Positions 1-5,595 of a stretch of 5,595 nucleotides of DNA are shown here, piece by piece; the stretch's first letter is position 1; each line of letters begins with the position of its first letter. The translations under genes and the position numbers were made by a program. The stretch is from Hydrogenophaga sp. (GTDB taxonomy: Bacteria; Pseudomonadota; Gammaproteobacteria; Burkholderiales; Burkholderiaceae). Below the pieces are notes generated by a model. That model saw only the letters and a list, made by a program, of their open reading frames with translations. It was not told the DNA's origin and did not search any database. The stretch covers positions 1 through 5,595 of the forward strand of contig JALOSH010000161.1 in the NCBI GenBank assembly GCA_025458545.1. Direction: 5' to 3'.

Positions 1-884
1 CAGGTAGTCGCCAGCCGTGATGGGGGGGTACTTGCCTGCCGGTGATTCGATGATCGAGTCGGTATTGGCCTGGCAGAAAAAGGCGATGCTGTAGCGACCG
101 CCCATGTATTCACCGGGCAGCGGGTTGCGCACGCGGTGGAAGTTGGAGAGAAGGCGGTCATCGCTCCAGCGCATGAGCATGTCCCCGATGTTGCAGGTGA
201 TGAGGTCTTCCTGCGGCGGCACCGTGGTCCATTCCGGAGCCTCGAAGTCCTTGCCGGGACAGACCTGCAGGCCACCTTGTCCCTCTGCACGTCGAACGGG
301 ATGGGGTAGTAGTGAAGCAGGCGCAAGGTGCTCTGGTAGGTCTCGCGTGAGGGGTCGTGCGCCCGGGTGAAGAAGTCCAGATCAAAACCCAGACGATCGG
401 CAAAGCAGGACAGCACCCGCATCCCCACCGCCCAGCTGGCCTGCTCAAAAGCCAGCATGGTGGCCCGAAAACCGGGCAATTCGTCCTCACCCGGGTACAG
501 GCCCGCCATGCGCGGACGGGTGATCTGGTAGCTTTCCTTCTGGTCCGGCACACCGGTGGAGGGCCTCACCTGGGCCAGGCTTTCCCAGCCGGCGTTGCGG
601 GCCAGGGGCAACCTGGCCTTGGTGCTCTGTGGCAAAGCAAAGAAACGCTCGCTCATGGCGAAAGCACAACGCACCTGCTCCAGCGGCACGCCGTGGTTGC
701 GCAACTGGAAAAAGCCGACATCGACGGCGGCGCGCCAGAGCTGTGTGGTGATATCGGCGCGACGACGTTCGAAGTCGCTCAGGTCAATGACGGGTACCGC
801 ACGGGTGGCGGTTTCGGAACCGGCGGTGCCCATGCGGGCTTCCTTGCGCAGTTCCTCCAGACGGTATTCGGCAGCGTTGTTCAC
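1..884 (-). pseudogene. Isopenicillin N synthase family Fe(II) oxygenase, frameshifted, HxD segment deleted, 3' end beyond window
   Basis: The family comprises non-haem Fe(II), usually 2-oxoglutarate-dependent, oxygenases. Reading starts at GTG 884-882, preceded by AGGAG (890-894) with 5-nt spacing; an in-frame ATG at 831-833 is a weaker alternative. Residues 30-80 form the N-terminal dioxygenase domain (VPVIDLSDF, then VGFFQLRNHGV). The frame runs to LLHYYPIP (about residue 196, base 297). It then continues in another frame as GGLQVCPGKDF from base 276, followed by NIGDMLMRWSDDRL, the distal iron-ligand His in NFHRVRNP (codon 136-138) and the co-substrate motif RYS. The stretch that should lie between HYYPIP and GGLQV, carrying the HxD ligand pair, is absent. 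The net loss is 3k+1 nt, roughly 60-70 nt by family comparison. There is no other stop or frameshift, so inactivation looks recent, or this is an assembly error. The substrate is unknown; the divergent N-scavenging operon suggests a nitrogenous compound. Confidence 0.85.
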
Positions 885-911
885 GGGTACTCCTGAATGT
901 TGAACATTTCA

Positions 912-973
912 AGAGCAATTTCCGGCCAGCGGCGCCATGGGGGCATGCACAACACTGGTGAACGCTTCTACTC
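912..973. repeat. Left arm of a mirrored two-block inverted repeat
   Basis: This arm contains block A, AGAGCAATTTCCGG (912-925), and block B, TGAACGCTTCTACTC (959-973), separated by 33 nt. Both blocks recur as exact reverse complements on the other side of the divergent promoters, at 1109-1122 and 1074-1088. On the minus strand this arm lies just downstream of the predicted sigma-54 start for the oxygenase gene, with block B beginning 16 nt past the -12 GC. It also lies about 100-160 bp upstream of the predicted start of the opposite operon, which is enhancer distance. It could be a leader element, an activator site, or a remnant of duplication. Confidence 0.85.
946..962. promoter_or_regulatory. 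NtrC-like 17-bp dyad, site 1
   Basis: The sequence TGCACAACACTGGTGAA matches the classical NtrC consensus TGCACC-N5-GGTGCA at 10 of 12 half-site positions. Its centre (954) lies about 117 bp upstream of the predicted sigma-54 start of the plus-strand operon, a normal distance for an NtrC enhancer. It overlaps the start of repeat block B. The assignment is by eye; other bacterial enhancer-binding proteins or chance remain possible. Confidence 0.45.
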
Positions 974-987
974 TCGAAACGGCCTTG

Positions 988-1003
988 TGCAAGATCCGAG
1001 CCA
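988..1003 (-). promoter_or_regulatory. Sigma-54 (-24/-12) promoter for the divergent oxygenase gene
   Basis: Read on the minus strand the sequence is TGGCTCG-GATC-TTGCA, one mismatch from the consensus TGGCACG-N4-TTGCA. The invariant GG (1002-1001) and GC (990-989) are separated by exactly 10 nt. The predicted start is near 977, giving a leader of about 93 nt before the GTG at 884. A sigma-54 promoter implies activation by an ATP-dependent enhancer-binding protein; nitrogen limitation is the likely signal given the genes. Confidence 0.62.
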
Positions 1004-1010
1004 TCCCGGT

Positions 1011-1027
1011 TGCACCAGACTGGCTCA
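1011..1027. promoter_or_regulatory. NtrC-like 17-bp dyad, site 2, between the two promoters
   Basis: TGCACCAGACTGGCTCA has a perfect left half (TGCACC) and 4 of 6 in the right half (GGCTCA versus GGTGCA), so 10 of 12 overall. It sits almost midway between the two sigma-54 promoters, centred about 52 bp from one predicted start and 42 bp from the other. That is closer than usual for an enhancer, so it may be a weak, auxiliary or governor site. It is 65 bp from site 1, close to six helical turns. Confidence 0.38.
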
Positions 1028-1043
1028 GAACAGGCTCCGCAAG

Positions 1044-1061
1044 CTGGCACGCGACATGCAT
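1044..1061 (+). promoter_or_regulatory. Sigma-54 (-24/-12) promoter for the SBP-deaminase-ureD operon
   Basis: CTGGCACG-CGAC-ATGCAT matches the sigma-54 consensus YTGGCACG-N4-TTGCW with a single mismatch (A for the first T of the -12 element). GG (1046-1047) and GC (1058-1059) are 10 nt apart. The predicted start is near 1071, giving a 5' leader of about 112 nt that carries repeat blocks B and A before the ATG at 1183. Confidence 0.68.
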
Positions 1062-1073
1062 CACACGGGGCAG

Positions 1074-1122
1074 GAGTAGAAGCGTTCAGCGACCACCCGT
1101 GTGGCCGCCCGGAAATTGCTCT
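1074..1122. repeat. Right arm of a mirrored two-block inverted repeat
   Basis: GAGTAGAAGCGTTCA (1074-1088) and CCGGAAATTGCTCT (1109-1122) are exact reverse complements of blocks B and A of the left arm. The spacing between blocks is 20 nt here against 33 nt on the left. Block B begins 15 nt past the -12 GC of the plus-strand promoter, nearly the same offset as on the other side. The gap also holds a small dyad, CCAC-N4-GTGG (1093-1104), which is not an NtrC match. Confidence 0.85.
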
Positions 1123-1182
1123 GGACGTCGCCGCACCTGCACGGTGGGGCGGCACAGCACCGCCCACTTTCCGGAGCCCGTC

Positions 1183-2208
1183 ATGCAACGCCGTCATTTC
1201 CTGTCCGCCTCCGCCCTCGCTGCTGCCACCGTGGCCCTGCCCGCCGCCCGCGCGCAATCCCAAGGCAGGCTCACTCCGCTGAAGTTCACGCTCGACTTCC
1301 GCATCACCGGGCAAACCTCTCCATTCTTCCTGGCCCAGAGCAAAGGCTACTACCGGGACGAAGGCCTGGACGTGAGCATCGATGTGGGCGCCGGTTCGGT
1401 CGCCTCGATCACGCGCATCGCCAGCGGTGTCTACCAGATGGGACTGGGCGACATCAGCTCGCTGATCGAGTTCCAGGCCACCAACCCGCCGCTGGTGCAG
1501 GCCGTCTACCAGTACTACAACCGGGCGCCTTTTGCCATCATCGGTCGCAAGGACCGAGGCATCACCCAAGATTTCGCCAGCCTCAGGGGCAAGAAGATCG
1601 CTGCCGCCGCTGTCGAATCGACGCGCCGCGCCTGGCCCATGGTGGCCCGCAAGCTGCGCCAGGGTCCTGACCTGTTCCAGTGGGTGACAACCGATTTCAG
1701 TGCGCGCGACAACGTGATGGTGCGGGGCGACGTGGATGGCGCCACCTACTTTCACGACTCGGCGGTCTCCCTGTTCGCACGCGTTGACCCGCAGGAACTG
1801 AGCGTGCTGCGCTACACCGACGCGGGTGTCAACCTGTATGGCAACGCCATCCTGGCCAGCAATTCGATGGTCACACAGCGGCCCCAGCTGGTGGCGGCAT
1901 TCCTGCGTGCCACCAACCGCGCCATCGTCGAAACCCTGGCCGATCCGCTGCCGGCCATGGCAGCCACCAAGGCAAGAGAGTCCATCATCGACGAGAAGCT
2001 GGAGCTTGAGCGCTGGAAACTCACGGCGCAGTATGTGGCCGCACCGGATACACGCTCGCACGGGCTGGGCGATGTCATGAAGTACACACTGGAGCAGCAG
2101 ATGGACGAGGTGGTCGAGGTTTTTGGCCTCAAGACCCGGCCCAGCGTGGAAGGTGTCTTCAACCGCAGCATGCTGCCTTCCTCGGCTGAGCGCCGGATCA
2201 GCGCATGA
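1183..2208 (+). CDS. ABC transporter substrate-binding protein (NMT1/THI5/SsuA-like), Tat-exported
   Basis: A periplasmic binding protein of 341 aa, of the family that captures taurine, alkanesulfonates, nitrate/cyanate, pyrimidine precursors and related small N or S compounds. The ATG at 1183 is chosen because GGAG (1173-1176) lies 6 nt upstream and the protein then opens with a twin-arginine signal (RRHFL at residues 3-7, a hydrophobic Ala-rich stretch, likely cleavage after ARA at 22-24). The reading frame is open further upstream to 937, but that part overlaps the promoter region. After the signal come the family-typical ligand-domain start (LKFTLDFRI, then SPFFLAQSKGYYRDEGLDV at about 46-64) and a stretch resembling the GVYQMGLGD type of core. 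No permease or ATPase gene is adjacent. The stop overlaps the deaminase start (ATGA), so the two are translationally coupled. The ligand is unknown; the linked deaminase favours an N-heterocycle or related compound. Confidence 0.88.
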   Translation: MQRRHFLSASALAAATVALPAARAQSQGRLTPLKFTLDFRITGQTSPFFLAQSKGYYRDEGLDVSIDVGAGSVASITRIASGVYQMGLGDISSLIEFQATNPPLVQAVYQYYNRAPFAIIGRKDRGITQDFASLRGKKIAAAAVESTRRAWPMVARKLRQGPDLFQWVTTDFSARDNVMVRGDVDGATYFHDSAVSLFARVDPQELSVLRYTDAGVNLYGNAILASNSMVTQRPQLVAAFLRATNRAIVETLADPLPAMAATKARESIIDEKLELERWKLTAQYVAAPDTRSHGLGDVMKYTLEQQMDEVVEVFGLKTRPSVEGVFNRSMLPSSAERRISA

Positions 2209-2711
2209 CCGGGGATCTGCCCACCGAACAGCCGCTGTCCGAGGCCGACGGCCACTACCTGCGACACGCGATCGCCATGTCGCGAGTGGCCCGAGCGAGG
2301 GGCAACCGCCCGTTCGGTGCCGTCGTGGTCTCGGTCGCCGGCGATGTGCTGGCGGAGGTCTGGAACAGCAACCTGGAGACGGGGGACTGCACGGCCCATG
2401 CCGAGGTCAATGCGATCCGGGCCGTCAGTCCCCATATCGACCGCGATACGCTGGCCGCGGCCACCCTGTACTCCTCGGCAGAACCCTGCGTGATGTGCGC
2501 TGGCGCCATCTTCTGGAGCAACATCGGTCGCGTGGTGTTCGGCATCGACGCCCGGCGTCTGCGGGTGTTTCGCGGTGAAAGGCCTGAGCAGCGGGACGCC
2601 GAGCTGTCCTGTCGCGACGTGTTCGCCGCCTCGCCCCACCCGATCGAGTGCATCGGGCCTGCGCTGCTGGCCGAGGCCAGTGCTGCACACGAAGGCTTCT
2701 GGCAGGTTTGA
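2205..2711 (+). CDS. Zinc-dependent nucleoside/base deaminase (cytidine deaminase fold)
   Basis: A 168-aa hydrolytic deaminase of the CMP/dCMP deaminase superfamily (COG0590 type), which replaces an exocyclic amino group with a keto group and releases ammonia. The catalytic set is complete: H65-A-E67 in TAHAEVNAIR (His zinc ligand, Glu proton shuttle) and P94-C-V-M-C98 in SSAEPCVMCAGA (two Cys zinc ligands). RPFGAVVV (35-42) and WNSN (53-56) fit the substrate pocket of the family. The sequence looks intermediate between TadA (tRNA adenosine deaminase) and bacterial GuaD (guanine deaminase). Its place in an operon with a transporter component and ureD argues for a catabolic role on a free base or nucleoside rather than tRNA editing, but that is inference. 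The start overlaps the SBP stop by 4 nt (ATGA), typical of a coupled operon. Confidence 0.87.
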   Translation: MTGDLPTEQPLSEADGHYLRHAIAMSRVARARGNRPFGAVVVSVAGDVLAEVWNSNLETGDCTAHAEVNAIRAVSPHIDRDTLAAATLYSSAEPCVMCAGAIFWSNIGRVVFGIDARRLRVFRGERPEQRDAELSCRDVFAASPHPIECIGPALLAEASAAHEGFWQV

Positions 2712-2738
2712 GGCCAGGGTCTGACCTACACTCCGTGC

Positions 2739-3575
2739 ATGCCCTGGCAAGCCCGACTTTCGCTGAACTACCGCCAACAAGGCACGCGCACAGTGCTGCA
2801 ACATGCACACGAGGGCCCGTTGCGCATCTTCAAGAGCCTGTATCCGGAAGGCGATGCGGTCTGCCACAACGTGATCGTGCACCCGCCCGGTGGTGTGGTC
2901 GGCGGCGACAGGCTGGATATCGCGGTCGACTTGCAGCCCGGCACGCACGCGCTGGTGAGCACACCCGGGGCGACCCGCTTCTACGACGGTGACGGTCGCA
3001 CCGGCAGCCAGCAGGTCACGATCGGACTGCAAGCCGGCGCCCGCCTGGAGTGGCTGCCACTGGAGACCATCGCCTACCCGGGCTGTCTGGCCGAGAACCA
3101 CATCCGTTTCCAGCTGGCCGAGGACGCGCAAATGCTGGGCTGGGACGTGGTGGCCCTGGGACTGCCAGCCGCTGGCAGCCCGTTCACCCACGGACGCTTC
3201 ACGCAGCGGATCGAATGGCCGGGGGTCTGGCTGGAGCAGGGCCGGCTGGACGGCACGGACCAGCGTCTGCTCGACTCCATGGTGGGCCTGGGCGGCCGGC
3301 GGGCCATGGCCAGCCTGTGGTTCGCCTGTGGTAGCGCACTGGACACAGCCCGACAGGAGGCGTTGATCGACACGGTGCGCCAGGCGATGCCGGCGCAGCA
3401 GCAGGACAGCCGCTTGAGCATGGCAGCCACCTGGAGCCATCCTCGCCTGCTGGTGGTGCGGGGTCTGGCCGACACCGTCGAGCCCCTGATGAACGGGCTG
3501 CAATCGGTCTGGGCCGCGATTCGCCGCCAGGCCTGGGGCCTGAGCGCGCCGCCACCTCGCATCTGGCGGGTGTGA
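2739..3575 (+). CDS. ureD: Urease accessory protein UreD (UreH)
   Basis: UreD is a cytoplasmic scaffold that binds apo-urease and, with UreF and UreG, helps deliver nickel to its active site. The 278-aa length is normal. Recognisable family features are GPLRIFKSLYPEG (26-38), the signature HPPGGVVGGDRLDI (48-61), TPGATRFYDGDG, the LEWLPLETIAYPG segment, and the later FTHGRFTQRIEWPG segment. The gene starts 27 nt after the deaminase stop and is probably co-transcribed with it from the sigma-54 promoter. No clear Shine-Dalgarno precedes the ATG, so expression may depend on readthrough or coupling. In many relatives ureD is directly followed by ureA; here it is followed by an unrelated receiver-TPR gene, so the urease structural genes must be elsewhere or absent. 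Identification is secure; the physiological link to the deaminase is inference. Confidence 0.93.
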   Translation: MPWQARLSLNYRQQGTRTVLQHAHEGPLRIFKSLYPEGDAVCHNVIVHPPGGVVGGDRLDIAVDLQPGTHALVSTPGATRFYDGDGRTGSQQVTIGLQAGARLEWLPLETIAYPGCLAENHIRFQLAEDAQMLGWDVVALGLPAAGSPFTHGRFTQRIEWPGVWLEQGRLDGTDQRLLDSMVGLGGRRAMASLWFACGSALDTARQEALIDTVRQAMPAQQQDSRLSMAATWSHPRLLVVRGLADTVEPLMNGLQSVWAAIRRQAWGLSAPPPRIWRV

Positions 3576-3608
3576 CCCCGACCGGAAACTGGAGGGTGAA
3601 CCGGGGTC
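3574..3608 (+). terminator. Weak candidate hairpin after ureD
   Basis: GACCCCG (3574-3580), overlapping the ureD stop codon, pairs with CGGGGTC (3602-3608) as a perfect 7-bp GC-rich stem around a 21-nt loop. No T-run follows, so it is a poor intrinsic terminator; it could slow or protect the transcript end, or be chance in GC-rich DNA. Confidence 0.25.
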
Positions 3609-3625
3609 TGTTCGGCGCCAACGGC

Positions 3626-3654
3626 TGGACATAAGGGCGCAGAATCTTCATATT
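3626..3654 (+). promoter_or_regulatory. Sigma-70-like promoter of the receiver-TPR gene
   Basis: TGGACA (3626-3631; 5 of 6 to TTGACA) and CATATT (3649-3654; 4 of 6 to TATAAT) are separated by 17 nt in a locally AT-richer patch. The start would fall near 3661, before both candidate start codons (3678 and 3699). This separates the receiver-TPR gene from the nitrogen-type operon upstream. Confidence 0.5.
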
Positions 3655-3698
3655 TCCCTGCAGCTCTGCCACAGCGGGTGCACCGACCCGCGCCACGA

Positions 3699-5384
3699 AT
3701 GCACTTTGCGCCCAACGACCTGCACGACGCCCAAGCCCTGGTGATCGAAGGCAATCCGCAGTCGCGCGCCATCCTGGTGTCCCAGCTTCGCGACATCGGC
3801 ATCGGCAAGGTGTCGCAGTGCTCGCGCCTGTCCGATGCCCGTCGCAAGCTGGAGACCAGCCAGTTCGAGATCGTGATCTGCGAACAGACCTTCGAGCGGG
3901 AAACGGGCTCGGGGCAGGACCTGCTGGACGACCTGCGGCGCAACCAGCTGCTGCCGTTCTACACGGTGTTCATCATGGTCACGGCCGAGGCGTCCTACAG
4001 CAAGGTGGCCGAGGCGGCCGAGGCCGCGCTGGACGCCTACCTGCTCAAGCCCCACACGGGTGCGCGCCTGGCTGAAAGCATCCTGCAGGCCCGTGGCCGC
4101 AAGGCCGAACTGGAAGGCATCTTCTCGGCCATCGACGACCAGGACTACGAGCGGGCGGCCCGGCTGTGCCTGGAGCGCTTCGAGGCACGGGGTCCCTACT
4201 GGCTGTATGCGGCCCGCATCGGTGCGGAGCTGCTGCTGCGTACCGGCCAGCTGACCGAGGCCAAGACGCTGTACGAGGCGGTCATCGACGCCAAGACCGT
4301 GCCATGGGCGCGGCTGGGCGTGGCGCGGGCGCAGCTGGGCGCCGGAGAGCCGCGCAAGGCTTCGACCACGCTGGAGTCCTTGCTGCAGGATGAGCCGGAA
4401 TACGCCGACGCGTATGACGTGATGGGACGGGCCCAGTTCGAACTGGGCAACTTCGACAACGCCCTGGCCACCTTCAAGATGGCCACCCAGCTGACACCGC
4501 ACTCCATCAGCCGTCTGCTCAAGCATGGCATGCTGGCCTATTACACCGGTGACCGGGCAGAGGGAGTGGAGCTGCTCGAGCGCGCCACCCGCATCGGCCT
4601 GGACTCGAAGATGTACGACCCGCAGGCCCTGGTGCTGCTGGCGTTTGCCCGCCTGGACGGCAACGACAAGAAGGCGATGACGCGGGTGGTGGAACAGCTC
4701 AGCCGCCTGAAGGAACGCTCGTTCGAGCCGGAGCGCCCCTACCGCCTGCTGGAGTTCGTCCGCGCCCTGGAGTCGCTTCTGAACGAGCAGGAAGGACGCG
4801 TGATGGACGAAGTCAAGCACCTGACCGATGCCATCCAGGAACCCTGGTTCGACTTCGAGATGGCCACCAACCTGATGGGGCTGCTGGTGCGCGTGGTGCA
4901 GCGCCGCGTGCAGGTTTACGAGGTGGAGAAGAACGTCGAGAAACTGGGCATGCGCTTTTGCACCAGCCGCTCGCTGAGCGAACTGCTGGCCAGCGCAGCG
5001 GCCGGCAACGAGGCCTTTGCACGCATCATCCACGAGACACACGCGCGCATACTCAAACTCACCGAGCAAGCCATGACGCTGGCCATCAAGGGCGACCCCC
5101 GGGGCACCGTGACCCGTCTCTTGGAGGACGGACAACTCACCTGCAATGCCAAGCTGATCGAATCGGCCTGGCAGGTGCTCAACCGCTATGAGGAGCGGAT
5201 CGAAGGAGCGGACGGCCTGCGGCAGCGGCTTGCCGTCCTGCGCGAGAGCCTGCAGACCCACCACCAGATCACCCGCATGGGCGAGGCCACCAGTCCGAAC
5301 GCGGCGCCGGGTGGTGTGGCCCTGCCCTCCGGCTACAAGCCCCCCAGGCGCGAGGGCCTGCTGGACCGCATGCGGACCGACTGA
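3699..5384 (+). CDS. Receiver-like domain plus TPR protein with a substituted phosphoacceptor
   Basis: A 561-aa cytoplasmic protein from ATG 3699; an in-frame GTG at 3678 would add 7 residues. The ATG is preferred because MHFAPNDLHDAQALVIEGN leads quickly into the first strand of the receiver domain. Neither start has a clear Shine-Dalgarno. Residues 12-130 follow the response-regulator pattern: ALVIEGNPQSR (beta1), FEIVICEQ (beta3), FIMVTAE (beta4, T95) and AYLLKPH (beta5, K117). The usual phosphoacceptor Asp is Glu62 and the beta1 acidic pair is reduced to Glu17. Residues 140-305 are helical repeats of TPR type, clearest at 235-267 (YADAYDVMG, then GNFDNALATFKMA). The rest is predicted helical with no domain I recognise, and no DNA-binding or enzymatic output is visible. 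It probably acts by protein-protein contact; partner and role are unknown. It has its own promoter and converges on urtE with a 6-nt gap. Confidence 0.82.
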   Translation: MHFAPNDLHDAQALVIEGNPQSRAILVSQLRDIGIGKVSQCSRLSDARRKLETSQFEIVICEQTFERETGSGQDLLDDLRRNQLLPFYTVFIMVTAEASYSKVAEAAEAALDAYLLKPHTGARLAESILQARGRKAELEGIFSAIDDQDYERAARLCLERFEARGPYWLYAARIGAELLLRTGQLTEAKTLYEAVIDAKTVPWARLGVARAQLGAGEPRKASTTLESLLQDEPEYADAYDVMGRAQFELGNFDNALATFKMATQLTPHSISRLLKHGMLAYYTGDRAEGVELLERATRIGLDSKMYDPQALVLLAFARLDGNDKKAMTRVVEQLSRLKERSFEPERPYRLLEFVRALESLLNEQEGRVMDEVKHLTDAIQEPWFDFEMATNLMGLLVRVVQRRVQVYEVEKNVEKLGMRFCTSRSLSELLASAAAGNEAFARIIHETHARILKLTEQAMTLAIKGDPRGTVTRLLEDGQLTCNAKLIESAWQVLNRYEERIEGADGLRQRLAVLRESLQTHHQITRMGEATSPNAAPGGVALPSGYKPPRREGLLDRMRTD

Positions 5385-5390
5385 GAGCGG

Positions 5391-5595
5391 TCAGATGGAG
5401 ACCAGCCGGCGGATGCCTCTGTCCGCCATTTCCCGTCCCGGACCGCTGGCGATCACCTCACCACGCTCCATCACCACGTACCGGTCGGCCAGCGCTTCGG
5501 CAAAGTCGTAGTACTGCTCGACCAGCACGATGGCCATGTTGCCGCGGTCGGCCAGCATGCGGATCACCTTGCCGATGTCCTTGATGATGTTGGGC
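5391..5595 (-). CDS. urtE: Urea ABC transporter ATP-binding protein UrtE, C-terminal part
   Basis: The last 67 codons are present; the rest lies beyond the right edge. The segment begins PNIIKDIGKVIRMLADRG and continues IVLVEQYYDFAEALADRYVVMERGEV, ending RRLVSI. This includes the region around the switch His of ABC ATPases, here Gln/Tyr-Tyr (VEQYYDFA), a pattern typical of UrtE and the related branched-chain amino acid type ATPases (LivF usually has VEQ followed by another residue set). UrtE energises high-affinity urea uptake with UrtABCD, expected upstream on the minus strand to the right. Urea import next to ureD fits one nitrogen-supply region. The Walker motifs are outside the window, so intactness cannot be judged. 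Confidence 0.85.
   Translation of the reverse strand, partial: PNIIKDIGKVIRMLADRGNMAIVLVEQYYDFAEALADRYVVMERGEVIASGPGREMADRGIRRLVSI

Noticed and set aside
158..553. 131-codon minus-strand open frame inside the oxygenase gene
   Set aside because: It is in neither of the two frames that encode the recognisable oxygenase halves.
912..1122. Insertion sequence or CRISPR repeats as an explanation for the inverted blocks
   Set aside because: There is no transposase, no target-site duplication that I can see and only two inverted copies of each block. The placement beside two sigma-54 promoters favours a regulatory reading, although a small non-autonomous element is not excluded.
937..1182. Upstream extension of the SBP reading frame
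   Set aside because: The frame is open, but it covers the sigma-54 promoter and repeat blocks. The ATG at 1183 has a good GGAG and begins a complete twin-arginine signal peptide.
784..2061. Minus-strand open frame of 425 codons over the divergent region and SBP
   Set aside because: It runs through both promoters and the SBP gene and has no family resemblance.
2712..2738. TACACT (2727-2732) as a -10 box for ureD
   Set aside because: No -35-like element sits at suitable spacing and the box is only a few bases from the ATG.
1812..3632. Long minus-strand open frame of 606 codons across SBP, deaminase and ureD
   Set aside because: It spans three well-supported plus-strand genes and shows no recognisable motif; it is a shadow frame.
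3648..5264. Long open frame of 538 codons antisense to the receiver-TPR gene
   Set aside because: It mirrors a clearly recognisable protein on the plus strand. The translation is rich in Gln, His, Arg and Gly with no domain, as expected from GC-rich third-position bias.

Overview
The window looks like a GC-rich betaproteobacterial chromosome, most likely Burkholderiales/Comamonadaceae. This is inferred from protein resemblance and codon use, not from a marker gene. Its theme is nitrogen scavenging with an NtrC/sigma-54 style control region. From left to right it holds: (1) a minus-strand, broken isopenicillin-N-synthase-type Fe(II) oxygenase gene (1-884, cut by the window edge); (2) a 298-bp divergent control region (885-1182); (3) a plus-strand operon of a Tat-exported ABC substrate-binding protein, a zinc nucleoside/base deaminase and the urease accessory protein UreD (1183-3575); (4) a short intergenic stretch with a sigma-70-like promoter; (5) a plus-strand receiver-TPR protein (3699-5384); and (6) the convergent C-terminal end of urtE, the urea ABC transporter ATPase (5391-5595, minus strand).

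The control region is the most informative non-coding part. By eye it holds two back-to-back sigma-54 (-24/-12) promoters, one for each divergent gene. Both have the GG-N10-GC spacing and near-consensus flanks. Two 17-bp dyads there resemble NtrC sites. The promoters are flanked by a mirrored pair of conserved blocks: a 15-bp block and a 14-bp block, each present twice in inverted orientation and in the same order relative to its promoter. The region therefore looks like a duplicated and inverted promoter/leader module.

The gene set suggests a pathway. A periplasmic binding protein captures an N-containing compound, a CDA-fold deaminase releases ammonia from a base or related ring compound, and UreD serves urease, with urea uptake (UrtE) nearby. 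The oxygenase may have acted on the same substrate, but it has lost the segment with the HxD iron ligands and changes frame at that point, so it reads as a recent pseudogene or an assembly error. The substrate cannot be named from the sequence. UreD is not followed by ureA here, and the SBP has no permease or ATPase beside it, so partners must lie outside the window.
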